64,000 nt of DNA from Penelope pileata. Taxonomy: Eukaryota > Chordata > Aves > Galliformes > Cracidae. Position numbers and translations under genes: made by a program. A model generated the notes under the pieces. The model was not told where the DNA came from. It did not search any database and saw only the letters and a program-made list of their open reading frames with translations. Positions 12,806-23,615 of the stretch are shown here, one piece after another (the stretch's first letter is position 1; each line of letters opens with the position of its first letter). The stretch lies in the NCBI GenBank assembly GCA_013396635.1, contig WBMW01000008.1, positions 96,285 through 160,284 on the forward strand, in the 5' to 3' direction.

Positions 12806-13390
12806 TGAGGGGACATTCTTCAATATATACCCGGAGTGAGATTGAGACGCAAATGAAGTCAAATGTTGTCCGACCAGTTTAATAGGAATTCTGTTCAGTG
12901 AGGGAGATGGGGATGGGAAAGCAGGCGACAGTAAAAGGGTAGGAAATAAGAGCGAGGGTTACATATAAAAAAGCGAGGACAGTCACCACCACGGATCCCA
13001 CGCCGTTCTATCAGACCAGGAATGTCTTCAGGCCCATGTGGGAGCGAGGGAGCGAGAGTGCAGGGGGAGCAGCAGCACCAGGCATCATCAGGCCGTCAGG
13101 TCTCAGGCAGCAGGCACCAGGCAAAGCAAGAGCAGACATCAGGAGAAGCAGGGCCAGGCTTCAGGCAGCAGGCATCAGGCATCGTCAGGCATTGGGCCAT
13201 CAGGCAGGAAGCAGGAGCAACAAGCAGGCATCAGGTAGCAGGGCAGCAGGACCTCATGTCTCAAGCAGCAGGAGGTATCAAGCAGGTCCAGCCAGGCATC
13301 CGTCAGATAGCAGCAGGTAGGCAGCTCGCAGGCAGTTCGTAGGCAGCTCACAGGCAGCTCTGCTTTGCAGAGCTTTGGAAGATTCAACTC
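12801..13390 (-). mobile_element. Probable solo LTR, unassigned family
   Basis: This block is richer in G/C and in CpG than its surroundings, as expected of a younger insertion. Read on the minus strand it has LTR order: a U3-like part with many CAGGCA/TGCCTG repeats (13075-13345), a TTTATA-type element near 12964-12970, an ATTAAA poly(A) signal at 12878-12883, then 'gcgtctcaatctcactcc' wording typical of an R/U5 end, finishing in CA near 12801. The 13.4-kb boundary is not sharp, no target-site duplication was found, and no primer-binding site or internal retroviral region follows. It could instead be another GC-rich repeat. Confidence 0.4.
13075..13345 (+). repeat. Degenerate CAGGCA-rich array
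   Basis: The hexamer CAGGCA and near relatives (CAGGCT, CAGGTA, TAGGCA) recur more than ten times with irregular spacing ('caggcagcaggcatcaggca' is typical). It keeps three plus-strand frames open at once (13022-13342 and two shorter), which is the signature of stop-free repeat sequence and not of a gene. Confidence 0.8.
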
Positions 13391-13919
13391 AATTTTGCTT
13401 TCCTCCTAAATGCAGAGATGAATATGACAACAGTCTTCCCAGTCAAAAACCACAGAGACATCATTTCATTTTTCTTGAATCACAACCAAAATTTTCAGCA
13501 AAATTGAAAAATTTTGAACAGCTTTAGGTTTCCCTGGCTTTATGAAATCAGCAGTTTACTTCTATAAACAATCTATACATCTCTGGATAAGAGACAACAT
13601 CTGTGGTATATGATACAGTGCTAGAATGTAATGAATAATGAAGAAACGATCATCAATGCATCAGATAATAAAGCAGCCAATTAAAAAGGGTAACAAGTGG
13701 AAATATTGCTTTTGCACTAGAGATATTAAACTATGAAGATCATTAACAGAGTTCAGAAGAGACATTGTGTGACTAACAGGATTCTTCACAATGATGGAGA
13801 GGAAATCCTACTTACCACATGAAGCCTCTTAGTTCAGAAAGTTTCTAAAATAATGAATATCAAAACCTAAGAAAGTTTATAACACACTTTTATTTTTTTT
13901 CCTTATTCTGTTTCTCCAG
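13391..13919. other. AT-rich non-coding DNA
   Basis: Nothing is recognised up to a pyrimidine-rich tract at 13891-13919 ('tatttttttt ccttattctg tttctccag'), which resembles a vertebrate splice acceptor for the candidate exon that follows. Confidence 0.45.
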
Positions 13920-14156
13920 GCATCTAACAATGGCTACTATCAGGAACACAATGCTAGAAAAATGGACTGCTGGACTGAGCTAGCTAGGCAACTTGGGTGT
14001 TCATACAAAGTAATAGAAACTGGTTTGCCAACTCAGAGATATTGGCCATTGAAGGCTGTTCCATGTAGTAATGCTGAAAAGATGTGCAAAGACCAAAATT
14101 TAAAATCATTTTTAGCCAAGGCATATCTTCAACTTAAGGAGAGCTCATATACATGA
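13920..14156 (+). other. Candidate terminal exon (unproven)
   Basis: Directly after a strong polypyrimidine-plus-CAG acceptor at 13891-13919 there are 78 open codons beginning GCA TCT AAC and ending in TGA at 14154-14156. The peptide contains 'WTELARQLGCSYKVIETG' and four cysteines, and is charged and not of low complexity. I recognise no domain. There is no identified upstream exon, and the nearest AATAAA is some 350 bases downstream (about 14507). A frame of this length can arise by chance, so this is a lead and not a gene call. Confidence 0.2.
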
Positions 14157-16678
14157 ATCATCACAAATTAAGAGGAAAGCTGACTATTCCCAAAAGACAA
14201 GTCTGCCTGTTAGGTAGGTTTTACCAACCTCCCAGCTCAAATGTCACCAATTTTCTCACTTGTTATCAAAAGTTCTGAAGATTCAAGAGAGTTTTTTAAA
14301 CAATAATATTCATGCTTACCACATTCCTTTTCCCCTTTTGGCTTATCACAGTTTCTTCTAAGACTAAAAGTGCATCAGTCTTCCACTTTCTGAATGTAAA
14401 TTATATCTAAAAGTACTTAAGTTGAATCTCTCTCTGTTCTTGAGACACACAAAGTGAAATAATTAAGAAAACTTTTCCTTATCATGGAGATTTCAAAGCA
14501 AACAAAAAATAAATCATTCGAGCAGTAGCCCGGAATACTGAGAATTGGATTTAAATTTTCATTTCAGTTAAAAAAACCTTTTTTTACTTTGGCATACTTA
14601 ACTCAGCTGTGTTACATTTCTTCATTTATAAAATGGCACAATTTCCTGCATTATTGTAATTACAAAGACTTCTGGGGACCATACAGTGAGCAAGGTAGAC
14701 ATAAAAATAAAAAAACAGAACATAAATTGCTTCTATTTCATAAATGTGGACTGTGCTACTTACATTGAATTCACTGAATAACCAATGCTTACAACTTTTT
14801 TGCATCAGTGGGAACAATTTTCTTTTTACAAACAGTGGAATACATTTTCAAACTACATGCTGTTACATAATAGCATTTCATGGGGATGATCCAAGCTTTA
14901 ATGTTCTTTAAAAGAATGACTTTGGACAAAGATTCTTGCATGAGAAAAAGACAACTTTTTGAAGTTTGTTAGGAATTTCATTTTTATTGCATGTTGTGGA
15001 AAAAGGCCCTTGAGATGAATGCCAAATCGCTAGCGAAACTCATACTTAAAAGAGAGCATGCTAAGTTCAAAGTAGCTGATAATAAATGCTAATGATGGTC
15101 ATTGCTTGTTTGCTTTTCTAAGCTAAGATCTGTCTGCCTATACACAGGAGAATGAATGTTTGGATCTGGTTTTACAATAGTATACAAAGACCTCAGCAGC
15201 CTTATGTAAGTATGACTTAAGTAAAAAGCTCAGGTTCTTAAATCCACCATATTACAGATGATCTCATACACTATATGCACAGCTCCTGGCTTTTGCATCC
15301 AGATGATAATAACCTGCTTGTAGTTTGAGTATACCATTGTTATGGTTCAGATTTTATGAAAGTCAATAAAAAAAGATCTGAAACCTAATACAGTAAATGT
15401 TGTTAAATACAATAACAATAATAATGAACTGTATAGGCAGACATAAAGGTAAGACTTCACGCAAAGATATGTTGCCTACAAAGATGATAACGTTAACAGC
15501 TCACAGGGACGAAGAGAGTTAGAAAAAGATCACTAACTTGGGAATTATGCTCAGATCTTATAACACCCAGGGTAGACTTTGACCATAGCAATATTCTTAC
15601 ACTTAAAAAATGTTTATGTCCAAGATGTGCTCAAGTACCAGTAATGATCATGCTTTACATCACTGGAGTTCATAATCCTTCAAGTACTAGAATTTTGCTT
15701 GTGCTAGCATCTTTCTGTGGCATCTGCACTAAGGAGCAGATTCATTTATCCTAACTGAACATGTTCAGGTGAGATGCTTAAACTAGCATTACGGTCCCTT
15801 AAAGACACTCATTTTGACTAACTTTAGTCATCTGAAAGTTTGGCTCTTAGTCCAATATGATCATCTCTACAGCTGGTGGAGGCAGACATTTCCAGAAGGA
15901 GATTCATCCCATTCTATACTTGTATGTTGAACAGGCAAACTGTGTCACTCCTGGTGAAGTCCTTCTCTCTCTGTAGAATACAGAGGGCATTTATTCTTCA
16001 GGCTGAGACTTAGATGATTTTGATAGATAATATGAAATGAGATTAATGTCCCCCCTACCTTCTTTTGTACTCAAGGGACAAAGGCACTACCAATGGATGA
16101 AACAATCACTTACAAACTGAGTGGCACTCTTTGACATGGCATTCCTTCTTGGTGAAATTTATTTCTGATAGGTTTTCTGTAAAACTTCTCTTTACTTTAA
16201 ACGAAAAATAGATTTTTACTTGATTTTTCTTATTGGATTAAAAGAAATCAACTAAAGCCTCACTTCCTTCCTCAGTTTTATGATTAATTGAAACATTTAA
16301 AAAAAAAAAAAGTGGCTTCCACTCAGAACATTTTATGGTTCTATTTTAAGATGATTTCCCAAAAAACTTAAAAATATTCCTTCAATCATCTATAATCCAA
16401 TCATCTCAATTAAAAATCTTTCCAATTTTTTCATGTAAGTATACTACTGTAGTGGTTAAAAAACTGCAGCTGCTTTTGTAAGAGGATGGCTAGTACTCCA
16501 TCTATGGTGTTTTGGCCAAATTCCAAGGCAAGTAATTACATTTACATACCTAAATTCACCCTGGTTGTTTCATCTGGATACTGCAATACTCTGTAAGCTC
16601 GTTTAGCTAATTTAGAACCCACATGAACAGCATAGGTTCAAAAGTTCAACTCAAACTTTATTAGGTTTGTGGTCCGCT
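14157..16678. other. Non-coding DNA, no supported gene
   Basis: This is unique AT-rich sequence. A possible MIR fragment ('tttcttcatttataaaatgg' near 14617-14636) is too short to call. A short imperfect (AAT)n run lies near 15406-15425. Confidence 0.45.
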
Positions 16679-16741
16679 TAATAATACTTAGCACTTAATT
16701 AATCTGCACAACACCCTTGTGAGCTGCTAAAGTTAGTATCA
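16679..16741 (-). mobile_element. Ancient amniote SINE/LINE tail relic
   Basis: 'taataatacttagcactta' followed by 'attaatctgcacaacaccct' and 'tgtgagctgctaa' matches, in order, the reverse complement of the same amniote retroposon tail seen at 8775-8863 (antisense wording AATAATACTTAGCACTT, then CACAACACCCCTGTGAGGTAGGTAA). It is a heavily weathered fragment on the minus strand. Confidence 0.5.
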
Positions 16742-19700
16742 CCAGGAGAGTCTGTGAAAAAGGAACAGAAAAAAGAGCCTGGAAGAAAAATGTCCATCCT
16801 ATAAAGCTATCTCTCATACTCAAATGGGTGCTCAGGAGCCTGTAGTGCTCATTTCTAGTTCAGTGGTATTTAGTCTTGAAAAGCCATTAAAGCAGAGAAA
16901 AATACACAAAAGGCATATGACAGCCTACCTTATTTTCTGATTTCAGTGCACCTTTACACATGTTCAACAAAAGTCCAAAGAAAATGAATGCATTTGCTTT
17001 TTTGCTTTCACATATGGAATCATTGGATTCATAGGTAGCATAGGGAAATCTCTGCAATAGGGGAAAAAGTAACAACAACAATGCAATACTCAAATTATTT
17101 GAGTACCTGCTTGATGTACTTTTCACATCATTTTGAGAGGCATTCTACAGGTACCCTGAAGGCCATCTGAAGTGGCAAATGTTGATCTTATCCTCTGAAA
17201 TACAAAAAATCCTGTGCAGTCAAATCTCCATGCTTACTATGTCAGTACCATGACTGGCATACAAGTAAGCATACTCAAAAACAGAAGTAGGCAGTGCATT
17301 CACAGGTTGTCTGAGAAGCTGCTATGTGAAAAAGGAGCAGGTGGAAGAGTGCTCATACACACTTTTGAGAAGGCTCTACCCTTCAGCACTTAGGGAAGTA
17401 CACATGGTACCAAAATGTTGTTGCTCTCTGTTTATTTCTGCTGTTCTTTGGAAATTTTTCCCTTAATGCTGTCTTGAGATCCCACTGTTCAATCCATCTC
17501 CATTTATTAGGACCTAATAGAGGTCTTTAAATCCTGTTTTCCACCTGACGAGTCTCTACCACCTTCTTCTCATCATTTGCAGGGACAAACCCTTTCTACG
17601 TCGCAGATTACTCAAACTACAGAAGTGTAAATCTAAGCTGTTAGGGAACTTGTAAAATCGTGGACATGCATAATATGTAAATGAAACTGAAACAGCAGAA
17701 GTCACAAAGATTTCTGAGCTTTATAATTGCAGTCAATAACACAGATCACAGTCTGTATGGACTTATAATGAGGTTTAGATATGTTCTTCATCACACTAGC
17801 AGCCTCTCACACTTTCAACAAGTTTATTAACATACATTCTTAACAATGGTAACTACTGTCTTCTAACCAGTTAGGGTGACCTGAGACACAAGAAGCTAAA
17901 ATGCCAAGGAATCGATGCAGGATATTTGTGACAGATGTGAAATTATATCTCAAGCCCTCAGCGAGTCACCTCCAGCCACTGCTCACCTTTTCTTTCCACT
18001 GGACTGCTTATTTTTGCTGATTTTTCTAACCAGGACTCTTACATGCAGCATTGCATCTCCCATGGCACACCAGGAGAAATACAGGACCTTATCCTGCTAG
18101 AAGACTCATGCAGGCAGAACTATATGAACAAATCACTCTCTAACTTCAAGCAAGTTGTGCATAGATACAAGGGACAGATCTTTATTAACATAAGCAGCAG
18201 GCATAAATATTTCCATGGTAAAGGTTTTATGGAGTGTCAGGTATGTATTAAATAGAGTAACAGGAAAGCCATATCCTGATGTTATATTGTGATTACGTCT
18301 TGTTTTAAGTCGCACAGTTTTCTTAAATTATTTGCTCTGAGACAATCAAGACAACACCATGAAGGATGGTGACAAAAGCTGATATCTCTTTCTTAATGCA
18401 TCCATGTACATCATAAGTCAAGCTGTCTGAGGGAAACTCATGATCCATGATCCTCTTGAGATAAGGGAGAGAAAGAGGTGAGCTTGTTTGATAATATCAT
18501 CTTAAAAGTACAGTTAACTTAGATAACGAACGAACAAGGACAGTCAGAGGAGTCCAGCCTTTTCCTTCTAGAAGATGCCTTTCCTTCACCCACCCAACCT
18601 AGTTACTAAATCTACCTTTTTTGCTTTAGCATTCCTTCCCTCACTGAAGGCTGAAAGAAAGGTATGGTTACACCTTTTGATTCCCAAGACATTTATTACT
18701 TCAGTAAGTTTTCCTGGAAGAAGTGAAGAGTTCTCATCTTTACACTGCTTCAACAACATCGTTGCAAAAAAAGGGCTTTTTCATGCCATTGACACTTGAG
18801 ACTGAAATGAATTGCAAAACACTGCAATTAAAATACCAAGAAAAGTGTACTGAAAGAGACTTTACAGCCATTCAGGATACCTGAAGGCATGACAAATGAT
18901 AAATCTTCCACCTTCACATAAAAATGCATTGCGCTATTCACACAAACCCACGGCAAGAAAATACAGCTGCAGCATAAGTTTTGGGGAAAGTCCTAATGCA
19001 AAGATTTCCAGTACTTCAAGGCAGGTATTGGTGAGCTTTAGCCAAAGTCAGAATATTAAATCTTTCCAAACATTCCTGTTTTTCTAGGTGAAATCAAATT
19101 TTTCCAGCCATGCTAGAAAGTTCAGACTCCCTACAGAGTCTGCTAAGAACAGAGACAAAATCGACTTTCCCAAAACAGAGGGAATAGCATTTCCTTTTCC
19201 ATCCAAACAATCTGTCTTCTCTGTTCTGCACACTTGGTTGGAGACAATACCTCTCTGCCAGTCACAGAAAGACAAGGCTGAAAGAAAATAGATGCATGAG
19301 AAAATTTCATGAAATCAATACAACTCAAAGATTGAAAAATAACAGATAAAAGACAAAAATGGAGATGATTTATGAGAAGAAAGTAAATTGGAATTAAGAT
19401 TTTTAAGATGAAATAAGAGTGTGGGAATCCACCAGCAACGCTTGTATCTCGTCAGCTAGGAACTGCTACTCTGTGGTCTGTTGGTAATGCACTGCATAGG
19501 TAGGAAATGGATAAGCTTTTCCTAGGAAACATATCATGAAGAGAAATTTCCTTCAATTCACTGGACAAAATCTTGTCATAGCAAGGTACTACCTAAAGCA
19601 GTACCACATTTCCTCTTCAAATTGCAGGTGACCCATGAGCAGCAAAATTTCCTCAAAACGTAAACCTCCAATTTAATAAATGGATCAGAAAAATTTATAG

Positions 19701-21163
19701 AATTTTCACAAGGTTGCAACCTAAGAATTTACCGTATGCCAGAAATCAAGAACTTTTGTTTTTTCTTGTGAATTTTTCAGTCTGTACAAGAAATTTGGCC
19801 TGTAGGCCTTCCTCTAAGACTTTACATTTTTTCTTTCTTCCAACAGGTTTTGTCTTCCCCCTGGATGATGCAGTTTGCCCTATTCCCACCAACACCCAGA
19901 GAATTACAGCTCACACATGACACAGGAGATTGACAGGTCTGACCAGTGGGGCACGCAGTGGCTCTGGCCAGGCTTTTGCTGTGTTCTGCCACCTTATGTG
20001 TCCTTAGAACCAACCCTGCTCCTCCTGACAAAGGGTCCCTTTGTAGCTCACTCCTGATCCTCACACCTTTCTGTCCAGGGAACCCAGATCTCAGTGGTCA
20101 GAGTGCCCAGCAATTCCCATCTCCATGTGGAACTAGGACACACACAGTGAGAAAAAGACCACAGTTATCCCACATGGCAAATACACAGTTTATGGACTTT
20201 CACATACTGTGATTACCATTCCCAGCTTAAAAAACCCTGTGCTCTTCCACCCCTCTGCTCCCCCACTATACACACACAGCCTCAATGAGCTTTTTCACAT
20301 TTCAGAGCTGCAAATTCTCTCATTATTACCTATTTACTTTTCTCTGACTGCTGCTCACAACCTGATCTCTGCTCTCAGGTGAAGGTCCAGCTGGAAAAAA
20401 TAAGCTTGCTCTTCAAGTTCATCCTGTTTTTAATCTGCTGCTGTCACACTGAATTCCCTACGGGGGTTTTCTTACTTCCTATTGCTTTCCCTCTCTTGCT
20501 ATAAACCTCACAAATATTAATCTCTTTTGGTCCCAATTTTCCCTTGCCTCCCATCTTTTATTTGTCTAAAATGCCTGCCAGGACTTTTCACACTTCATCA
20601 TGTCTCCAGCAATACCGGCCCTGGGCCAATGCCAGAGACTGCAACTCGACAAAATGTGTTGCAAGGTGGCTTTCCTTCCACACCGTCTGCAGCTGTCATC
20701 TTCTCCGAGGGCCTGATACTACAAATTAGCCAGAGCTGGCGAGAGACCATAAGTTTTTACCTCCCAAAAGTTAGATTCGGAACAGAATTGTCGGTGAATT
20801 TTCTTTTGAGGTCCCTGCATGTGGGACAAGCAGCCTGGGTATCGTTTCTGTGCTTTTTCCTGTCATTTTCCTCTTCTTTTCCTTGCTGGGCTGTGCCAGC
20901 TCTCACTGTACTATAACAATGCAAAGCCTAGGCATTTTACATCACCTCATGCCATGTTAGTTTGGACTGTGAAATCAATTAAACAGTGGATGAATCTTAG
21001 AGGGAAAATACTAAAAGGCCAGTAGTTTCATGCTAGAATGAACACAAGGGTAAATAACTTACTCAGGGGCTATTGGAGACTTTGGTTCACTGGTTTTCAA
21101 GGACTGGTTCCATATGAGCACAGAGATAGGATAGCTGTTGCGTATCACAGTATTCTAGGAATT
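16742..21163. other. Non-coding DNA, no supported gene
   Basis: Short frames of 60-129 codons occur, the longest at 20527-20916 in a C/T-rich stretch. They overlap in several registers and show no domain. The 19.8-20.9 kb part is somewhat C/T-rich, without CpG enrichment. Confidence 0.45.
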
Positions 21164-21215
21164 CCTCACTCAAGCACATCTAGTAGGCTCCTCACTCAAG
21201 CACATCTAGTAGGCT
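21164..21215 (+). repeat. Perfect 26-bp tandem duplication
   Basis: The 26-base unit starting 'cctcactcaagcacatctag' occurs twice back to back, at 21164-21189 and 21190-21215, with no mismatch. Identity over 26 bases in otherwise unique DNA indicates a recent replication-slippage event, or an assembly duplication. Confidence 0.97.
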
Positions 21216-22180
21216 CCATTTTTTTTTGTAGCTCGGTGTTTTGGATCAATGGCTGGTAGCGATGTGTTCTGTATATTTTAAGTTGTGAAATGCCACAATT
21301 TCTTCTTGACCTTTGGTAGTCTCCATGTACACAGAGTAAAATTGATCTAGATGGATTAGTGAGAGAATTAAAAAAAAAAAATCTTCTATTGCTGAAGTAT
21401 TTTTTTTGAAACCAGGGTAGAAAAACAACGAACATGCAAGAGAAGGCAAAAAAAAAACAAAAAAAACCCACTCTGATGAAAAAATCTCTATGTTACAGAG
21501 CTTTGGCTGATCCAGAACTGAACAGGAATGAGTTTCCTGCATGAAAAGATTTCACAGGACTTCCCAGCAGCATGACAGTGGTAAGCTCATTGCCTGCTGA
21601 AGGCTTGCCAACTGGAGGCTCTCAGGTTGTTGGCCTGCAGCCCTGTAGTTTGTACTTTGATCCTTAGAAGTCCATAGAGAATAGTGATAATAAAGCAAAG
21701 TGTCAGAGGTGTATAATTTAAGTTGATGGTACAGCAGCGAGCTGGTAGCTCGGCACAAGGGGACTCCGAAACAATTAAGGAAAAATGATACCTACTCTGT
21801 GATGGCATCAAACATCTCCTGAAACAAAGAAAGCCATTCTTCACTGTCTGAGACCCCCACGGGATGAGTGGCATCTGTCAGGGTTGATTTTGCAGTATTC
21901 AGAGAAAAGATGAGCAATCACAGAGAGGTAGATCAATTGGATAATAAAACGTTAACAAAGGTCTCTGGAGGATATGGGAAACTCCTTTGAGCTTATTCCA
22001 CCAGTCACAGCTTTTTAAAAGTTAAACCTCCCATTTTGCTCTGTGATCTCTCAGAGATATTATTATTATGGTATTTCATTATGATTATTGTATTATTTTT
22101 AAATTTCATCTTCTTTAAGTTCGAGAATTATGATGACAAACCCTATAGCAAATTATAGGTGGCATAAATAAATGCATCTC

Positions 22181-22222
22181 TGTTGACTTCAGAGGGGTTA
22201 GGCTGACTTATACCAGCTGTTA
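22181..22222 (+). mobile_element. Ancient interspersed repeat fragment
   Basis: 'tgttgacttcagaggggtta' followed by 'ggctgacttataccagctgt' resembles a widespread archosaur/turtle repeat word order (TTGACTTCAGTGGGG, then GATTTACACCAGTGTAA). It is only about 40 bases long, so the assignment is tentative. Confidence 0.35.
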
Positions 22223-22334
22223 GTCTGGAAAGATTATCTTTATTTATTCTCCATGGGAAAATGAAGAAATTTTTCCTTGGAGTGGTTCAACAGTCCGAGC
22301 CAAAGGGAATCAGCAGATCTTAGACTCCCCCAGC

Positions 22335-22410
22335 AGTCCTACTTCTGATCTGCTACGTGACCTTCAGCAAACCACTTCCCTGATCTATTAACTCCTTTCC
22401 CATACTCAGA
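22335..22410 (+). mobile_element. MIR/CORE-SINE-like relic
   Basis: 'tgctacgtgaccttcagcaa' then 'accacttccctgatctatta' follows the MIR core order (GTGACCTTGGGCAAGTCACTT, then a pyrimidine-rich CTCAGTTTCC-like stretch). It is close to the 22181 fragment and may be part of the same aged insertion. Confidence 0.4.
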
Positions 22411-23349
22411 GTTTTATGGAAGACTTCATGAAAGACCACCTGTAGGAGAGACTTTATTTTTCTGTGTAATCTTCTACTGCCTAAAGTAATGGTATCATCA
22501 TCCACTCTACTTTCTACTGTAATATAAATAAACAATAACAATGCCTGGTTGTACTGCAGTGTTGCCAGTTTGAAAAGTAAATTTCTCCCAGGATGCTTTT
22601 CCAGCTAATGTATGCCTATATTTATTTGAAGAAAGCAAAGCATATCCTTGTGGGACCATTACCCACTGCCAGACAGAACACATACCAGTCTCAGTGGAAC
22701 GTCAGTTATGGAAATTACAAAAATAATCAAAAAGGTAAATGCATTAAGTTTCAAGTTTGAAAGATCTGGGCATTTTTGCTGGAACAAAACTCTCTCTTTA
22801 ATGCAGACTCATGCCGTCCGATAGCTTGAAAGAGAAAAAAAAATTAAGATGAAAACATAAATATTTGAAAATCTGCTACTGTTCTGTGCATATTCCTGAA
22901 CACTTTTCATCTTAACATTTATTGGGTACACAGTAATATCAAATAACTCCATGAAAGCAAAATGAATATATCAGTGTGATATGGACTATTTGTTTTTCCT
23001 TTTGTATCCTTTTTTTTCAATTCTCATGAAATCCAAAGGCATCAGTCTTGATGTCAAGGCACATTAACCCTTTTTACCAATCATCATTTCCAAACCAGGG
23101 GCATGTTGTTTTTTGTCCCCAGAAAGTCCCTCTGATATGTAAGGCACAGAAGATCAATATAGTCTTGCATTACGATCTTATTTTGTACATTACACCAATT
23201 CTACCCTAACACAGGGCTGCCCTGCGTGGTCCTTTACTATATTTTCTGCATGAAAACATGCCACACTGTTCCCAAGTTTCTGCTCAATCTTTTTGCTAAG
23301 CTAAACTGAGCTCTGAGTCTTTTGCTAGAAGATATTTCTGCCATTCTTC
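22411..23349. other. AT-rich non-coding DNA
   Basis: No gene, no clear repeat and no long frame is seen. Confidence 0.5.
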
Positions 23350-23615
23350 AAAACAAGATACCGTTGCTCCCTGCATCCTCTCTTATACTTCAGTAGACTT
23401 TGAAAATGAGGGAGGATCAGTTCAGCATTCCCATGCCTGCCTTACTAGTGTTTTACACAGAAGCTGATATCCTTCTATGTACTATTCCTGCTCATTATCT
23501 TGTGTCTTATGCAGCTACGAATCACACTAGCCTTTTTGGCCCTAGTTTCACATGAGACCCTTTATTTAATTGTAAGTTCATCGTGATCCTATCCAGCTAT
23601 CCAGTTGCTATTCTA
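23350..23615 (-). mobile_element. Possible ancient CR1 relic
   Basis: The words 'attatcttgtgtcttatgca', 'cactagcctttttggcc', 'gtaagttcatcgtgatccta' and 'ccagttgctattcta' occur in the order found in old CR1 copies read antisense (vessel words: a change to 'gcctttttggc', then a 'gatccactat'-like word, then a 'tagccagttg'-like word). Divergence is large and the boundaries are guesses. Confidence 0.35.

Noticed and set aside
13022..13342. Three overlapping plus-strand frames of 66-106 codons
   Set aside because: All three registers are open because the CAGGCA-rich array contains no stop triplets. Glutamine/serine/glycine-rich peptides in every frame indicate repeat DNA.
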